DNA of 64,000 nt from an uncultured Granulosicoccaceae bacterium (lineage in GTDB: Bacteria; Pseudomonadota; Gammaproteobacteria; Granulosicoccales; Granulosicoccaceae), in the NCBI GenBank assembly GCA_938003855.1, contig CALKXD010000218.1, forward strand, positions 1 to 64,000, in the 5' to 3' direction. Both the position numbers and the translations under genes were made by a program. The notes beneath the pieces were generated by a model. The model saw only the letters and a program-made list of their open reading frames with translations, made no database searches and was not told the origin of the DNA. Of this stretch, positions 34,818 through 43,632 are shown in pieces. Position 1 is the first letter of the stretch, and the number at the start of each line of letters is the position of its first letter.

Positions 34818-35906
34818 TCAGGCGGTTTCTCCGCGCACCAGTTCGGTGCCCACATCGGTTAAAACGCCAACCGGCGAGCCACTGATTTTTTTAAGTAATG
34901 CATCAGCGGCGGTTTTCCCTATGCGAAGCCTGAATGCTGCGGTGGTAGTAAGGCGGGTGGGCAGGATAGCGCCGATGTCCATACCACCGAAGCCGGCGAT
35001 TGCTACATCACCCGGTATTTTCAGACCTTTCTGCTGACACAGCATCATGCCACCGACGGCCATGTTGTCATCTAGATAATAAAGCACGCGCAGATCGGGG
35101 TTGGCGGTCAACAGTTGCTCGGTACCATAGTAACCGGCATAAAACGATGCTTTGTCTTTGAGAAAGGTGGTTGTCACGGGTGAGTTGTTTTTATTTTTCC
35201 GGCCCGGTGCCGGAATGCCGCACTCTAGCAGCGCAGAGGTAAATCCGGCCAACCGTTCTGCGCCCAGGTTTACATCCTCGTCGCGCACACCGATATAGCC
35301 AAACGGCCCCTGGTAGCGATTAGCCAGATAGCGCCCCATCTCCGCACCAGCGTCAAAATGATTAAACCCGACCCGCATCGGGTCAGACTTCTCCATGGTG
35401 TCTTTACCGCCACACAGATTCCAAATTTCCACACACGGGATAGTCAGAGACTGCAAAAATGTTCTGTTGGCAAGCGACCGTTCACGACCCGCCACAACCA
35501 GTCCGCTGGGTCGCCAGCTCAGCGCTGAGTTCAGCCAGGCTAATTCGACCTCATCGTCGTAGCCGACCACGCCGACAATCGGTTGGTAGTTAACCGACGA
35601 GAATCTGTTTTCCAGACCTTCGAGAATCTGGCCATACAACTCACGGCTTAACGTGGGGATGCAGATGCCCACCAGGTTGTTGGCTGTGTCAGAGCCAAAT
35701 GCGGCCGCCAGGCGGTTGGGTACATAGCCCATTTCCTCGGCGATTTTAAGTACTAACGCCCGTGTTTCAGCGGAGTAGCCGGTGGTGCCACGCAGTGCCC
35801 GTGACGCTGTCATCTTCGATACACCGGCCCGCTCGGCGACGTCAGCCAGCGACACCGACGTCGAGCGGCGTGTGGAATTAGGTTTTTTTGAAGAAGTCAT
35901 TGACAA
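34818..35906 (-). CDS. LacI-family transcriptional regulator (GntR-like clade), copy 1
   Basis: 362-residue repressor. The LacI helix-turn-helix is VSLADVAERAGVSKMTASRALRG (about 18-40), followed by the hinge helix (PNRLAAAFGS). A periplasmic-binding-protein-like effector domain follows: GICIPTLSRELYGQILEGLENRFSSVNYQPIVGVV and the C-terminal DDNMAVGGMMLCQQ, GDVAIAGFGGMDIGAILPTRLTTT. This sequence style is that of gluconate repressor GntR of E. coli. A palindromic operator lies 32 bases upstream of its ATG, between it and the divergent RbsA-type gene, so it likely autoregulates and controls the transporter. An aldonate or its phosphate is the expected effector. Confidence 0.88.
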   Translation of the reverse strand: MSMTSSKKPNSTRRSTSVSLADVAERAGVSKMTASRALRGTTGYSAETRALVLKIAEEMGYVPNRLAAAFGSDTANNLVGICIPTLSRELYGQILEGLENRFSSVNYQPIVGVVGYDDEVELAWLNSALSWRPSGLVVAGRERSLANRTFLQSLTIPCVEIWNLCGGKDTMEKSDPMRVGFNHFDAGAEMGRYLANRYQGPFGYIGVRDEDVNLGAERLAGFTSALLECGIPAPGRKNKNNSPVTTTFLKDKASFYAGYYGTEQLLTANPDLRVLYYLDDNMAVGGMMLCQQKGLKIPGDVAIAGFGGMDIGAILPTRLTTTAAFRLRIGKTAADALLKKISGSPVGVLTDVGTELVRGETA

Positions 35907-35937
35907 AGAATCCGCAGAACCAGTAGTGTTGGCTTGA

Positions 35938-35962
35938 GTTACCGGTAACGTTACGCCGTAAC
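35938..35962. promoter_or_regulatory. LacI-type operator, double palindrome
   Basis: GTTACCGGTAAC (35938-35949) is a perfect 12-base palindrome, immediately followed by GTTACGCCGTAAC (35950-35962), a second, odd-centred palindrome. Both sit between the divergent lacI and RbsA-type genes. The first is identical to sites at 40035, 44812 and 53286. The GTTACC half-site matches what is known for GntR/IdnR operators. Confidence 0.8.
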
Positions 35963-35999
35963 GTACGTCCGCCAGATTAACACACAGCCAGCCCGAAAA

Positions 36000-37556
36000 A
36001 TGAAATCACGTCGGCCTTACAGTCAAAATTCACAGTTCCCGGACGGGCTGTTTTTTCACGAAATCAGTAAATCCTTTGGCGGCACCAAAGCCCTTCGTGA
36101 CGTGTCTATGCGCGTCGGCCACGGTGAAATTGTCGCACTGCTCGGTGAGAACGGTGCGGGTAAATCGACACTGATCAAAATCCTTGGCGGAATTCATACA
36201 CAGGATCAGGGCGACGTTGTCATTGACCGTAAGCCTTACCATCACACCCCGGGGAGTATCAGGAATCGTCAACCGGTGGCTTTTATACACCAGGACCTGG
36301 GGTTGATCGAGTGGATGAGCATTGCAGAGAACATGGCGCTGGCGCAGGGCTATTCCACGCGTTTCGGTTTGATCAACTGGCGTGCGGTAGAGCAGGTTAC
36401 GCATACTGCATTGCAGCGGGTAGGGTGTGATTTCAGTCCGTCTATGCGGGTCAGTCGTCTGTCACGCGCTGAAAAATCACTGGTCGCCATTGCACGTGCG
36501 TTGTCGGTTGATTGCGACTATCTGGTGCTCGATGAACCCAGTGCCAGTTTACCGGATGCCGATGTCAGACGACTGTTTGAGGTCCTTCATCAACTGCGCA
36601 ATGATGGTGTAGGAATGATCTACGTGTCGCACCGGCTGGATGAAGTATTCCGTATTGCTGATCGCGTTGTAGTACTGAGAGATGGCGAGATGGTCGGCGT
36701 GCGTCCGGTTGCCCATACCACTCCCGACGAACTGGTCGACATGATCGTTGGTAAAAAGCCTAAAACCTTCTCCAGACGCGAGCTCGAATCGCGTCCGGTC
36801 GTGATGGCGCTTGACGCTATATACACCGAGTCCGCCGGCCCCGTCAGCCTGACGATACGACAAGGTGAGATACTCGGGCTGGTCGGTTTGCGAGGTGCCG
36901 GACAGGAAGACATCGGACGCTGCCTTTTTGGCTGCGCCATGTACGATGGCCGGATCACGCTTGACGGTGAACCCTATCACCCCGGCTCGCCAGAGCAGGC
37001 CATCAGGGCGGGTATAGGCCTGATACCCCGTGACCGGGTGGTTGAGTCGGTGGCGACAAATATGGCCATACGCGAGAACTTTTTCCTCAATCCGGCGGCG
37101 TCCGGGCGCGGCATGCTGTCGTTTCTAAGCCAGGCGGCTGAAGCCGGCAAAGCCTATGAGGCAGGACTCGATGTCGGCTTGAGACCCAACAGCCCTGAAC
37201 TGCCTATCGATGCATTGTCCGGTGGTAATCAGCAAAAGGTAATTGTCGGCCGCTGGCTCGCCAGTTCTAATCGCGTGCTAATAGCCGAAGACCCGACAGC
37301 CGGCGTTGACGTTGGTGCAAAGGCAGAGATCTACACACTGCTCAGTGAGCTGGTTGATAGTGGCGTTGCCGTGGTGATTATCTCAACTGACTTTGAAGAG
37401 GTTGCTAATGTTGCGAACCGCGCCTGTGTATTTAACCGGGGCGTATGTGTCGGCCAGCTGAGCGGCCTGCAGTTAACCACCGAAGCATTGATACAAGCGG
37501 CATCCGCCAATGAGGTACCACTGAGTATGACGGACACCATTAATGAACTCCATTGA
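36000..37556 (+). CDS. Sugar ABC importer ATPase, RbsA type (two ABC domains)
   Basis: 518-residue tandem ATPase. Domain 1 has Walker A LLGENGAGKSTLIKIL and Walker B YLVLDEPSAS, but its signature is SRLSRAEKSLVAIARAL, where family members usually have a LSxGQQQ-like sequence. Domain 2 has the degenerate Walker A GLRGAGQEDIGRCLFG normal for the second half of RbsA, with a good signature ALSGGNQQKVIVGRWL and Walker B VLIAEDPTAGVD. It powers uptake of a monosaccharide-like compound with the permease and binding protein that follow. Its end overlaps the permease start by 14 bases. Control by the operator at 35938 is likely. Confidence 0.9.
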   Translation: MKSRRPYSQNSQFPDGLFFHEISKSFGGTKALRDVSMRVGHGEIVALLGENGAGKSTLIKILGGIHTQDQGDVVIDRKPYHHTPGSIRNRQPVAFIHQDLGLIEWMSIAENMALAQGYSTRFGLINWRAVEQVTHTALQRVGCDFSPSMRVSRLSRAEKSLVAIARALSVDCDYLVLDEPSASLPDADVRRLFEVLHQLRNDGVGMIYVSHRLDEVFRIADRVVVLRDGEMVGVRPVAHTTPDELVDMIVGKKPKTFSRRELESRPVVMALDAIYTESAGPVSLTIRQGEILGLVGLRGAGQEDIGRCLFGCAMYDGRITLDGEPYHPGSPEQAIRAGIGLIPRDRVVESVATNMAIRENFFLNPAASGRGMLSFLSQAAEAGKAYEAGLDVGLRPNSPELPIDALSGGNQQKVIVGRWLASSNRVLIAEDPTAGVDVGAKAEIYTLLSELVDSGVAVVIISTDFEEVANVANRACVFNRGVCVGQLSGLQLTTEALIQAASANEVPLSMTDTINELH

Positions 37557-38604
37557 ATCATCAGCACTAGAACCAACCAGAGACGAGCTGACACAATTGT
37601 CGCTGATGCAGCGCATTCTTAGAGCGATACCGGTATACGGCTTAGTCATTCTGATGCTGCTGCTGATGATAACATTTTCTATTCTGCTGCCGGATACGTT
37701 CCCGACGCTGCTCAACCTGCGCTCTATAATTTCCGATAAGGCGATCATCGCACTGCTGTCGCTGGCGGCGATGATCCCGATGGTCACCGGAAAAATAGAC
37801 CTGACGGTAGGCTACGGTATTGTGCTGTGGCACGTGCTGGCTATCAGCTTGCAGATTATGGGGTTGCCGTGGCCGCTGGCCTGCCTGCTGGTGTTGCTGA
37901 TGGGGGCATTTGTCGGGTTCCTCAACGGGGTACTCGTTGAAGTAGCCAAAATTGACAGTTTTATAGCCACACTCGGTACCGGCACGGTGCTGTATGCACT
38001 GGCGCTTTGGCACACTGGCGGTCGGCAGGTAGTCAGTGCACTGCCAGACGGATTTTATGCCATCAACGGCACTTTCGTTTTTGGTTTGCCCGTTACCGGT
38101 TTCTATGTTCTCGCCATTGCTTTTGCGCTATGGCTGGTGCTTGAGTATCTACCGGTGGGACGCTACATGTATGCGATTGGCGCTAACCCGAAAGCGGCCT
38201 CACTGAATGGTATTGCTGTGCCGAAATTTGTCATGCTGGCCTTTGTATCGTCAGGCCTTTTAACAGCACTGGCCGGAATCATACTCGCCAGCAAATTGCG
38301 CATCGGGCAGGCAAGCGTCGGGTTGGAGTACCTGCTGCCCGCACTGGTCGGAGCGTTTCTAGGGTCCACCACGATCAAGCCCGGCCGCGTCAATGTCTGG
38401 GGCACGATAGTTGGCGTGGTGATCCTGGCCGTTGGTATTTCCGGGATTCAGCAGTTCGGGGGTTCGTTCTGGGTTGAACCTCTGTTCAATGGCGTTACGC
38501 TGCTTGTTGCTATCGGCATTGCCGGCTATGCGCAGCGCAAGCGTGGTGGTGTAGTACAGGTAAAAAGAAGCACCAGCGATGTCGATACCAATAACCCACA
38601 ATAA
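37543..38604 (+). CDS. Sugar ABC importer permease, RbsC type
   Basis: 353-residue inner-membrane permease of the ribose-type family (BPD_transp_2). It has 8-10 hydrophobic spans, with the characteristic FVGFLNGVLVEVAKIDSFIATLGTG and MYAIGANPKAASLNGIAVPKFVMLAFVSSGLLTALAG, the latter holding the coupling region that meets the ATPase. The ATG lies inside the last codons of the RbsA-type gene, so translation is coupled. The binding-protein gene begins 19 bases downstream. Confidence 0.9.
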   Translation: MNSIESSALEPTRDELTQLSLMQRILRAIPVYGLVILMLLLMITFSILLPDTFPTLLNLRSIISDKAIIALLSLAAMIPMVTGKIDLTVGYGIVLWHVLAISLQIMGLPWPLACLLVLLMGAFVGFLNGVLVEVAKIDSFIATLGTGTVLYALALWHTGGRQVVSALPDGFYAINGTFVFGLPVTGFYVLAIAFALWLVLEYLPVGRYMYAIGANPKAASLNGIAVPKFVMLAFVSSGLLTALAGIILASKLRIGQASVGLEYLLPALVGAFLGSTTIKPGRVNVWGTIVGVVILAVGISGIQQFGGSFWVEPLFNGVTLLVAIGIAGYAQRKRGGVVQVKRSTSDVDTNNPQ

Positions 38605-38623
38605 ACTACAAGGAACACGCACC

Positions 38624-39718
38624 ATGATGAAAAACAGTTTGTTAGTTGCCGCATTACTGGCAGGCACATGGACTGGCAATGTTCTCGCTGACGCCATGTC
38701 AGATGCCAGGGCGGTGGTTGAAAAATATGCCACCAAAGTAGAGGTGTGGGACGGGCCGACTACCGGCCCCGTTGCACAGTCGGGAAAGACCATTGTTGTA
38801 CTGGCCGGTGATTTGAAAAACGGCGGCATACTCGGTGTCACAAAAGGCATAGAAGCGGCAGCCGCAGAGATCGGCTGGGAGGTGCGGGTACTGGACGGCG
38901 CCGGCTCTATATCAGGGCGTACCTCGGCGTTTGGTCAGGCAATGGCACTGAAGCCCGATGGTATTGTGATCAACGGCTTTGACGCCGTCGAGCAGAAACC
39001 CGGCATGGAGTCTGCCACCAAAGCCGGCATTCCTATGGTCAGCTGGCATGCCGCCTCCCGGATCGGCCCTATCGACGATATCGGGGTGTTTGCCAATGTC
39101 ACCACGGATCCAATGGAGGTCTCGCGTTCCGCCGCGATGTGGGCCTATGCCGACGCCGCCGGTGAACCCGGTGTGGTTATATTTACTGATTCAACCTATC
39201 AGATAGCTATTGATAAGGCCGACCGCATGAAAGAGGTGATCGAAAAACTTGGCGGTAACGTGCTGGAATACGTCGACACGCCAATCGCCGAGACCTCACA
39301 GCGGATGCCGCAACTGACCACCGCACTGCTGCAACGCTATGGTGCGAAGTGGACACACTCGCTGGCGATCAATGATCTGTATTTTGATTTCATGGGACCC
39401 TCTCTGGCAGCCGCCGGAATCAAAGGCGATGGCGCGCCGGTCAATGTCGCGGCGGGTGACGGTTCCGAGTCTGCCTATCAGCGTGTGCGTTCAGGGCAGT
39501 ATCAGGCTGTGACCGTGGCTGAGCCGTTAACTCTGCAGGGCTGGCAGCTGGTCGATGAAATGAATCGTGCGCTGGCCGGCGAGCCCTGGTCGGGCTATGT
39601 GTCACCGTTGCATGTTGTGACAAAGGACAACGTCGAATTCGATGGTGGTCCGAACAACTCCTTTGACCCTGAAAACAACTACCAGGCGGCTTATAAAAAA
39701 ATCTGGTCAGGCATGTAG
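38624..39718 (+). CDS. Sugar ABC importer periplasmic binding protein, RbsB-like
   Basis: 364 residues from the ATG at 38624, preceded by AAGGAA; an in-frame ATG 45 bases earlier overlaps the permease and lacks signal-peptide character. The signal peptide MMKNSLLVAALLAGTWTGNVLA is clear. The mature protein has the periplasmic binding protein type 1 pattern: TIVVLAGDLKNGGILGVTKGIEAAAAEIGWEVRVLDGAGS and GIVINGFDAVEQKP. It binds a sugar or polyol-like ligand and delivers it to the RbsC-type permease. It is last in its operon. The ligand cannot be read; the regulon suggests an aldonate or aldose. Confidence 0.87.
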   Translation: MMKNSLLVAALLAGTWTGNVLADAMSDARAVVEKYATKVEVWDGPTTGPVAQSGKTIVVLAGDLKNGGILGVTKGIEAAAAEIGWEVRVLDGAGSISGRTSAFGQAMALKPDGIVINGFDAVEQKPGMESATKAGIPMVSWHAASRIGPIDDIGVFANVTTDPMEVSRSAAMWAYADAAGEPGVVIFTDSTYQIAIDKADRMKEVIEKLGGNVLEYVDTPIAETSQRMPQLTTALLQRYGAKWTHSLAINDLYFDFMGPSLAAAGIKGDGAPVNVAAGDGSESAYQRVRSGQYQAVTVAEPLTLQGWQLVDEMNRALAGEPWSGYVSPLHVVTKDNVEFDGGPNNSFDPENNYQAAYKKIWSGM

Positions 39719-40019
39719 ATACACGCCCGTTTGTGTGCCTGTTATGTGAAAACGGAGACGGGCTATCCGGTTGGCTCCGCTTGATAAATCGGGCAACTGA
39801 CAGACCCGGGCAGCGGTTGTTGCAGCCCGGGCCTATAGAGCGGTTGAAGCACGATCTATGGATCGCGGCGGCTGTTGAAATTCTAGATTTTTAATGTGAC
39901 CGCTCATAGCGGTGGCATAACTCTCACGTCCCAGGCGACACATCAAGTACCCGCAGCTGTGGTGGTGGCCCCGGGTATCCATAGGATTCAGTCTATAGCG
40001 CTACAATCGACCTGCAAGG
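39719..40019. other. Intergenic region with GC-rich hairpin
   Basis: No gene is seen between the two Rbs-type operons (39719-40109). The hairpin CCCGGGC (about 39805-39811) against GCCCGGG (about 39825-39831) is perfect over seven pairs with a 13-base loop. No T run follows, so it is at best a weak or Rho-assisted transcript end for the upstream operon. Confidence 0.45.
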
Positions 40020-40048
40020 TTGACAGTGTGTAGAGTTACCGGTAACGT
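40020..40048 (+). promoter_or_regulatory. Candidate promoter with embedded LacI-type operator
   Basis: TTGACA (40020-40025) is a consensus -35 box; 17 bases later TAACGT (40043-40048) could be the -10 box. The palindrome GTTACCGGTAAC (40035-40046) lies between and over them, so a bound repressor would block RNA polymerase. It stands 62 bases before the start of the second Rbs/Frc-type operon. Confidence 0.7.
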
Positions 40049-40109
40049 CCAGTGGTGAGGAATACCCGAAGGTGTCGGCGAACACGCCAGTTCAATCGAT
40101 TGGAAAACT

Positions 40110-40874
40110 ATGTCAGAACCACAGCCAGTTGTATCAATGCGGCGCATAGGCAAGAAATTCGGCGGTGTCACCGCACTACACGATGTTGATCTGGATGCCA
40201 GCGCGGGGCAGGTGCTCGCTATCGTCGGGGACAATGGCGCCGGTAAATCCACCCTGATAAAAATTCTGACAGGCGTCTATCAGCCTACCAGCGGCTCGAT
40301 TCATCTCGACGGCAAACCGCTGGAGATGAACAGCCACTCTGATGCGAAAGCGCTAGGCATCGACGCGGTGTATCAAACGCTTGCCCTTGCCGACGATCTC
40401 GACCCCGCTGCCAATATGTTTCTGGGCAGTGAACTGACCCGGTCCTTTATGGGAATCCCCTATCTCGACAATAAAACCATGCGCCTTGAAGCGGTACGGG
40501 TGCTGGATGAGCGGCTCGGCGTGAAGCTTCGAAGCATGGATGTCGCCACTGAGAGTTTATCCGGTGGACAGAGGCAGGCGGTAGCCATAGCGAGAGCGGT
40601 TTATCAACCTGACCTGCGCGTATTGGTGATGGATGAGCCGACGGCTGCACTGGGTCCGCAGGAAACCGCCAGAACGCTGAAGCTGATCAAGGTACTTCGT
40701 GATGAGGGCTTAACTATATTGCTGATCTCGCACTCACTGGACGATGTCTTTGAGGTCTCTGATCAAATACAGATCATGCGCCGTGGTCGTCGGGCCGGCC
40801 TGGTAAAAACGGAAGATTCTTCGCCTAAGGAGGTTCTCGGGATGATTGTCGGCGCTGCGGAGGATGCCGCATGA
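40110..40874 (+). CDS. Sugar ABC importer ATPase, single-domain FrcA/RbsA type
   Basis: 254-residue ATPase with one ABC domain. Walker A is VGDNGAGKSTLIKILTG (about 43-59), the signature SLSGGQRQAVAIARAVYQP, and Walker B VLVMDEPTAALGP; the sequence is closest to the N-terminal half of RbsA-like proteins, as in FrcA. A homodimer would serve one transporter. It shares its last four bases (ATGA) with the permease gene. It should be repressed through the operator at 40035. Confidence 0.9.
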   Translation: MSEPQPVVSMRRIGKKFGGVTALHDVDLDASAGQVLAIVGDNGAGKSTLIKILTGVYQPTSGSIHLDGKPLEMNSHSDAKALGIDAVYQTLALADDLDPAANMFLGSELTRSFMGIPYLDNKTMRLEAVRVLDERLGVKLRSMDVATESLSGGQRQAVAIARAVYQPDLRVLVMDEPTAALGPQETARTLKLIKVLRDEGLTILLISHSLDDVFEVSDQIQIMRRGRRAGLVKTEDSSPKEVLGMIVGAAEDAA

Positions 40875-42007
40875 CAAATCAGTCGCCCGTTACACACGCT
40901 GACGCCGGCCGATCATGGCAGGACAGACTAGAGCCCTACCTGGCGATAATAGGCCCAATGGCAATGATTGCCATGATACTCATTGTGATGGCGATTCTGG
41001 AGCCGACGCGCTATTTCAGAGCGTCAAATTTTAATATTATATTTCTAGAGGCTGCGTTGTATATGCCTATGGCCATGGCAATGACTTTTGTCATAACGCA
41101 GCGTGGCATTGATCTGTCAGTCGGCTCGGTAGCTGCACTGACCGGCATCATCATGGCCTTTGCTATGAAGCAATACGGTTTTGCTCCGTGGTTTGCAGTC
41201 GGGTTGGCAATCACAACCGGCGCGTTGTTCGGTTTGATCAACGGTCTGGTGATTACCCGGTTTAAAGTGCCCGACCTGATCGGCACTCTGGCAATGGACC
41301 TGGTGTATCGTGGTTTTGCTCTGGTACTGGCCAAGGGCCTGGTGCTGGCTCGATTTCCCGATCTCATCACCGATATCGGTCGCGGCCGTATCCCCGGTTT
41401 TATCCCGATTCCGGTACTTATCGGGCTAACCACATTTGTGGTCGGCGCGTTTCTATTGCGCAAGAGCTGGTTCGGACGCTACTCGATCGCCATCGGATCA
41501 AATCCGGAAGCCGCCGAGATGACCGGTATATCGGTTAATCGCTATAAAATCTATGCCTATGTGCTAATGGGGGCGATGGCCGGTCTGGCCGGCCTGATGC
41601 TGACCGGCAAGCTCAACGCCATTCAGGCGACCTCGGCGCCATACTTTAATCTGCACGTGATCGCCGCCGTTGTGGTGGGTGGCACCTCGCTGTTCGGTGG
41701 ACGCGCTTACATGCTCGGTTCCCTTGCCGGGGTACTGCTGCTGTCGATGATGATTAATGCACTGGTCACACTGCGTATTGAGTTCTTCTGGCAGTCGGTT
41801 GCCTCCGGAGTAGTGATCATTTTATCGGTCGCCTTCTACACCTGGCTGCAAAAGAAAGACCGCGACGGTTCAAAAGGACTGCTGGCCAGTCTGCGTACCC
41901 CTGAAAACAACAAGATCTATAAATTGGCCGGTGCCCTGGTTTCTGCGTTACTGGTGTTTGTCGTACTCGGGTTTCTGTTCGCTGCGGACACCACCGGTAG
42001 TGGATAG
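40871..42007 (+). CDS. Sugar ABC importer permease, RbsC/FrcC type
   Basis: 378-residue polytopic permease with about ten hydrophobic spans. Family landmarks are TQRGIDLSVGSVAALTGIIMA (about 76-96), LINGLVITRFKVPDLIGTLAMDLVYRG and IAIGSNPEAAEMTGISVNRYKIYAYVLMGAMAGLAG. Its ATG overlaps the ATPase stop codon, so the two are translationally coupled. A 156-base gap with the binding-protein leader follows. Confidence 0.9.
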   Translation: MTNQSPVTHADAGRSWQDRLEPYLAIIGPMAMIAMILIVMAILEPTRYFRASNFNIIFLEAALYMPMAMAMTFVITQRGIDLSVGSVAALTGIIMAFAMKQYGFAPWFAVGLAITTGALFGLINGLVITRFKVPDLIGTLAMDLVYRGFALVLAKGLVLARFPDLITDIGRGRIPGFIPIPVLIGLTTFVVGAFLLRKSWFGRYSIAIGSNPEAAEMTGISVNRYKIYAYVLMGAMAGLAGLMLTGKLNAIQATSAPYFNLHVIAAVVVGGTSLFGGRAYMLGSLAGVLLLSMMINALVTLRIEFFWQSVASGVVIILSVAFYTWLQKKDRDGSKGLLASLRTPENNKIYKLAGALVSALLVFVVLGFLFAADTTGSG

Positions 42008-42163
42008 CGGGTAATCGCCCCTGAAAAGCGACAAACAGGGTATAGCGCAATTGTCACAACCAGACGACAACCCGGAGGCATGAAGCAAACACAACGACTC
42101 GCCTGCTGTATGAGGCACACGTGATTAACGCCTATTTGATGTCACACCACAGAGGAAGAATCC

Positions 42164-43351
42164 ATGAAGCAACGAAGCACAACATCTGTAACCCGTACCC
42201 GTAACCGGACCCGGACCCGTAACCTGGCCCTGGCCCCGATTGCCGTGTCGGTACTGCTGTCCACCTCGGCGGTGGCGCTTGATCTGCCGCTCAAAGAGCT
42301 TCCCGGTGACGCGGATCGCGATCACTGGCTGCCGGCTCAGGTTAATGTGCCCGGCAAACTGGAGGCTCTGCAGGCGGCCACAGGAGAGGCCGCCGTTCCG
42401 TTCACTGGCAAGCAGGAAAAACCACTGCAGATCGCATTGATCTATCCGTCCGCAGATACCTCTGACTTCTGGGCCAGAAACTACCTGGCATTGACCAGCC
42501 GACTGGAGCAGGTAGGGATCGAATTTGAAACCACCGAGTTTGCCTCAAGGCAGATTGAGCACTCACTGCAATCCACATACGCGACTCAGGTTGCGCAGGA
42601 CGCCGACCTGTATGACTACGTAATCTTCGGGCCGTCGGAACTGGCAACTCAGGCTGACAACATTGAAAAACTTGTCGGCACCAAGGGGCTGACCACCTAT
42701 GTCTGGGCCTTCCACACGCCATTGAAGCACTTTGAAACCCAGCCAGCGGCGTGGTTTGATTTCTCGTCCGCCTATGGGGCACAAAAAATCTGTGATTACA
42801 TGCTTGAGCGTTTGGGTTCGGATGTTACCTATGCAATGAATCGTGGTATCCCCGGTGTCACCGACAATCAACGCTCCGGTGATTTCAAGGACTGCGTTGC
42901 TGAGAAGGGCAATTGGAACGTAGTGTATGAGCACTATGGTGAGTACCAGCGCGAGGGCGGCTTCGACGGTACCAATTCGATACTTCAGGCCTACCCGGAA
43001 GCAACGGTGATTCACAATGCCAATACCGCGATGGCAATGGGTTCGGTTGAGGCGCAGGTCGCTGCCGGTAAGCACAAAGAGATATTTTCCACCGGCTGGG
43101 GCGGCACCGGCCTGGAGCTTGATGCGATTCGCCGTGGCGAACTGGACGCCACCCCTATGCGGATGGGTGATGATGTGGGTGCGGCCACCGCTGAGGCGAT
43201 CAAGGCCGATCTGGAAGGTCGCGCCGATGAGTTGCCACTGGTGTTCCTCGGCAGGATTACAGTAGCGCATGACGAAATGGAAGCCAGCGAACTGGATGCC
43301 TTGCAGAAAGAGGCATTCCGGTTCTCGGGACTTGAGCCTTTGAAACGTTAA
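42164..43351 (+). CDS. Periplasmic binding protein type 1 (LuxP/TorT/RbsB-like)
   Basis: 395-residue exported binding protein. The N-region of the signal peptide is oddly repetitive, VTRTRNRTRTRN, before the hydrophobic core LALAPIAVSVLLSTSAVA. It reflects a GC-rich direct repeat in DNA at about 42190-42236. The mature part has IALIYPSADTSDFWARNYLALTSRLEQVGIEFE, NRGIPGVTDNQRSGDFKDCVAEKG and FSTGWGGTGLELDAIRRGEL, the layout of LuxP or TorT-type sensors and ribose-type binding proteins. A stretch of about 50 residues lies between signal peptide and domain. It probably feeds the FrcA/FrcC-like pair. Confidence 0.83.
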   Translation: MKQRSTTSVTRTRNRTRTRNLALAPIAVSVLLSTSAVALDLPLKELPGDADRDHWLPAQVNVPGKLEALQAATGEAAVPFTGKQEKPLQIALIYPSADTSDFWARNYLALTSRLEQVGIEFETTEFASRQIEHSLQSTYATQVAQDADLYDYVIFGPSELATQADNIEKLVGTKGLTTYVWAFHTPLKHFETQPAAWFDFSSAYGAQKICDYMLERLGSDVTYAMNRGIPGVTDNQRSGDFKDCVAEKGNWNVVYEHYGEYQREGGFDGTNSILQAYPEATVIHNANTAMAMGSVEAQVAAGKHKEIFSTGWGGTGLELDAIRRGELDATPMRMGDDVGAATAEAIKADLEGRADELPLVFLGRITVAHDEMEASELDALQKEAFRFSGLEPLKR

Positions 43352-43361
43352 TCCCGGGGGC

Positions 43362-43402
43362 AGCGTGCCTGCAGTTGCGAACGTAGCTGCAGGTGCTTTT
43401 TG
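43362..43402 (+). terminator. Rho-independent terminator
   Basis: CCTGCAG (43368-43374) pairs with CTGCAGG (43387-43393), the intervening TTGCG and GTAG partly pairing, and TTTTT follows at 43397-43401. It sits 15 bases after the stop of the binding-protein gene and ends the second Rbs/Frc-type operon. Confidence 0.85.
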
Positions 43403-43632
43403 TTCTGCATAGCTGCGGCAATCAGACATCTGTAATCTGCGGCGGCCTCGGTAAACGTCGACATTACTGTTGCCGCTCAGAACTGAATCTGCCACTGCCA
43501 GTTACGGTCAGGGGGCGGTTTTCATAGTCCTGCATCGCCATAAATGACGTAAACACAGGGTTTGCTTAGTCGCAGAAACACCGGGACGCTTTCGTGTAAT
43601 AATTGAGGTATCTGTTACTCCCAAGAGATTCT

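Noticed and set aside
38085-38105. GTTACCGG match inside the RbsC-type permease gene
   Set aside because: Only one half-site is present and it is within coding sequence; no palindrome.
42563-43495. 310-codon minus-strand frame opposite the LuxP/RbsB-like binding protein
   Set aside because: Antisense shadow of a gene with signal peptide and clear family motifs; no ribosome site or homology.
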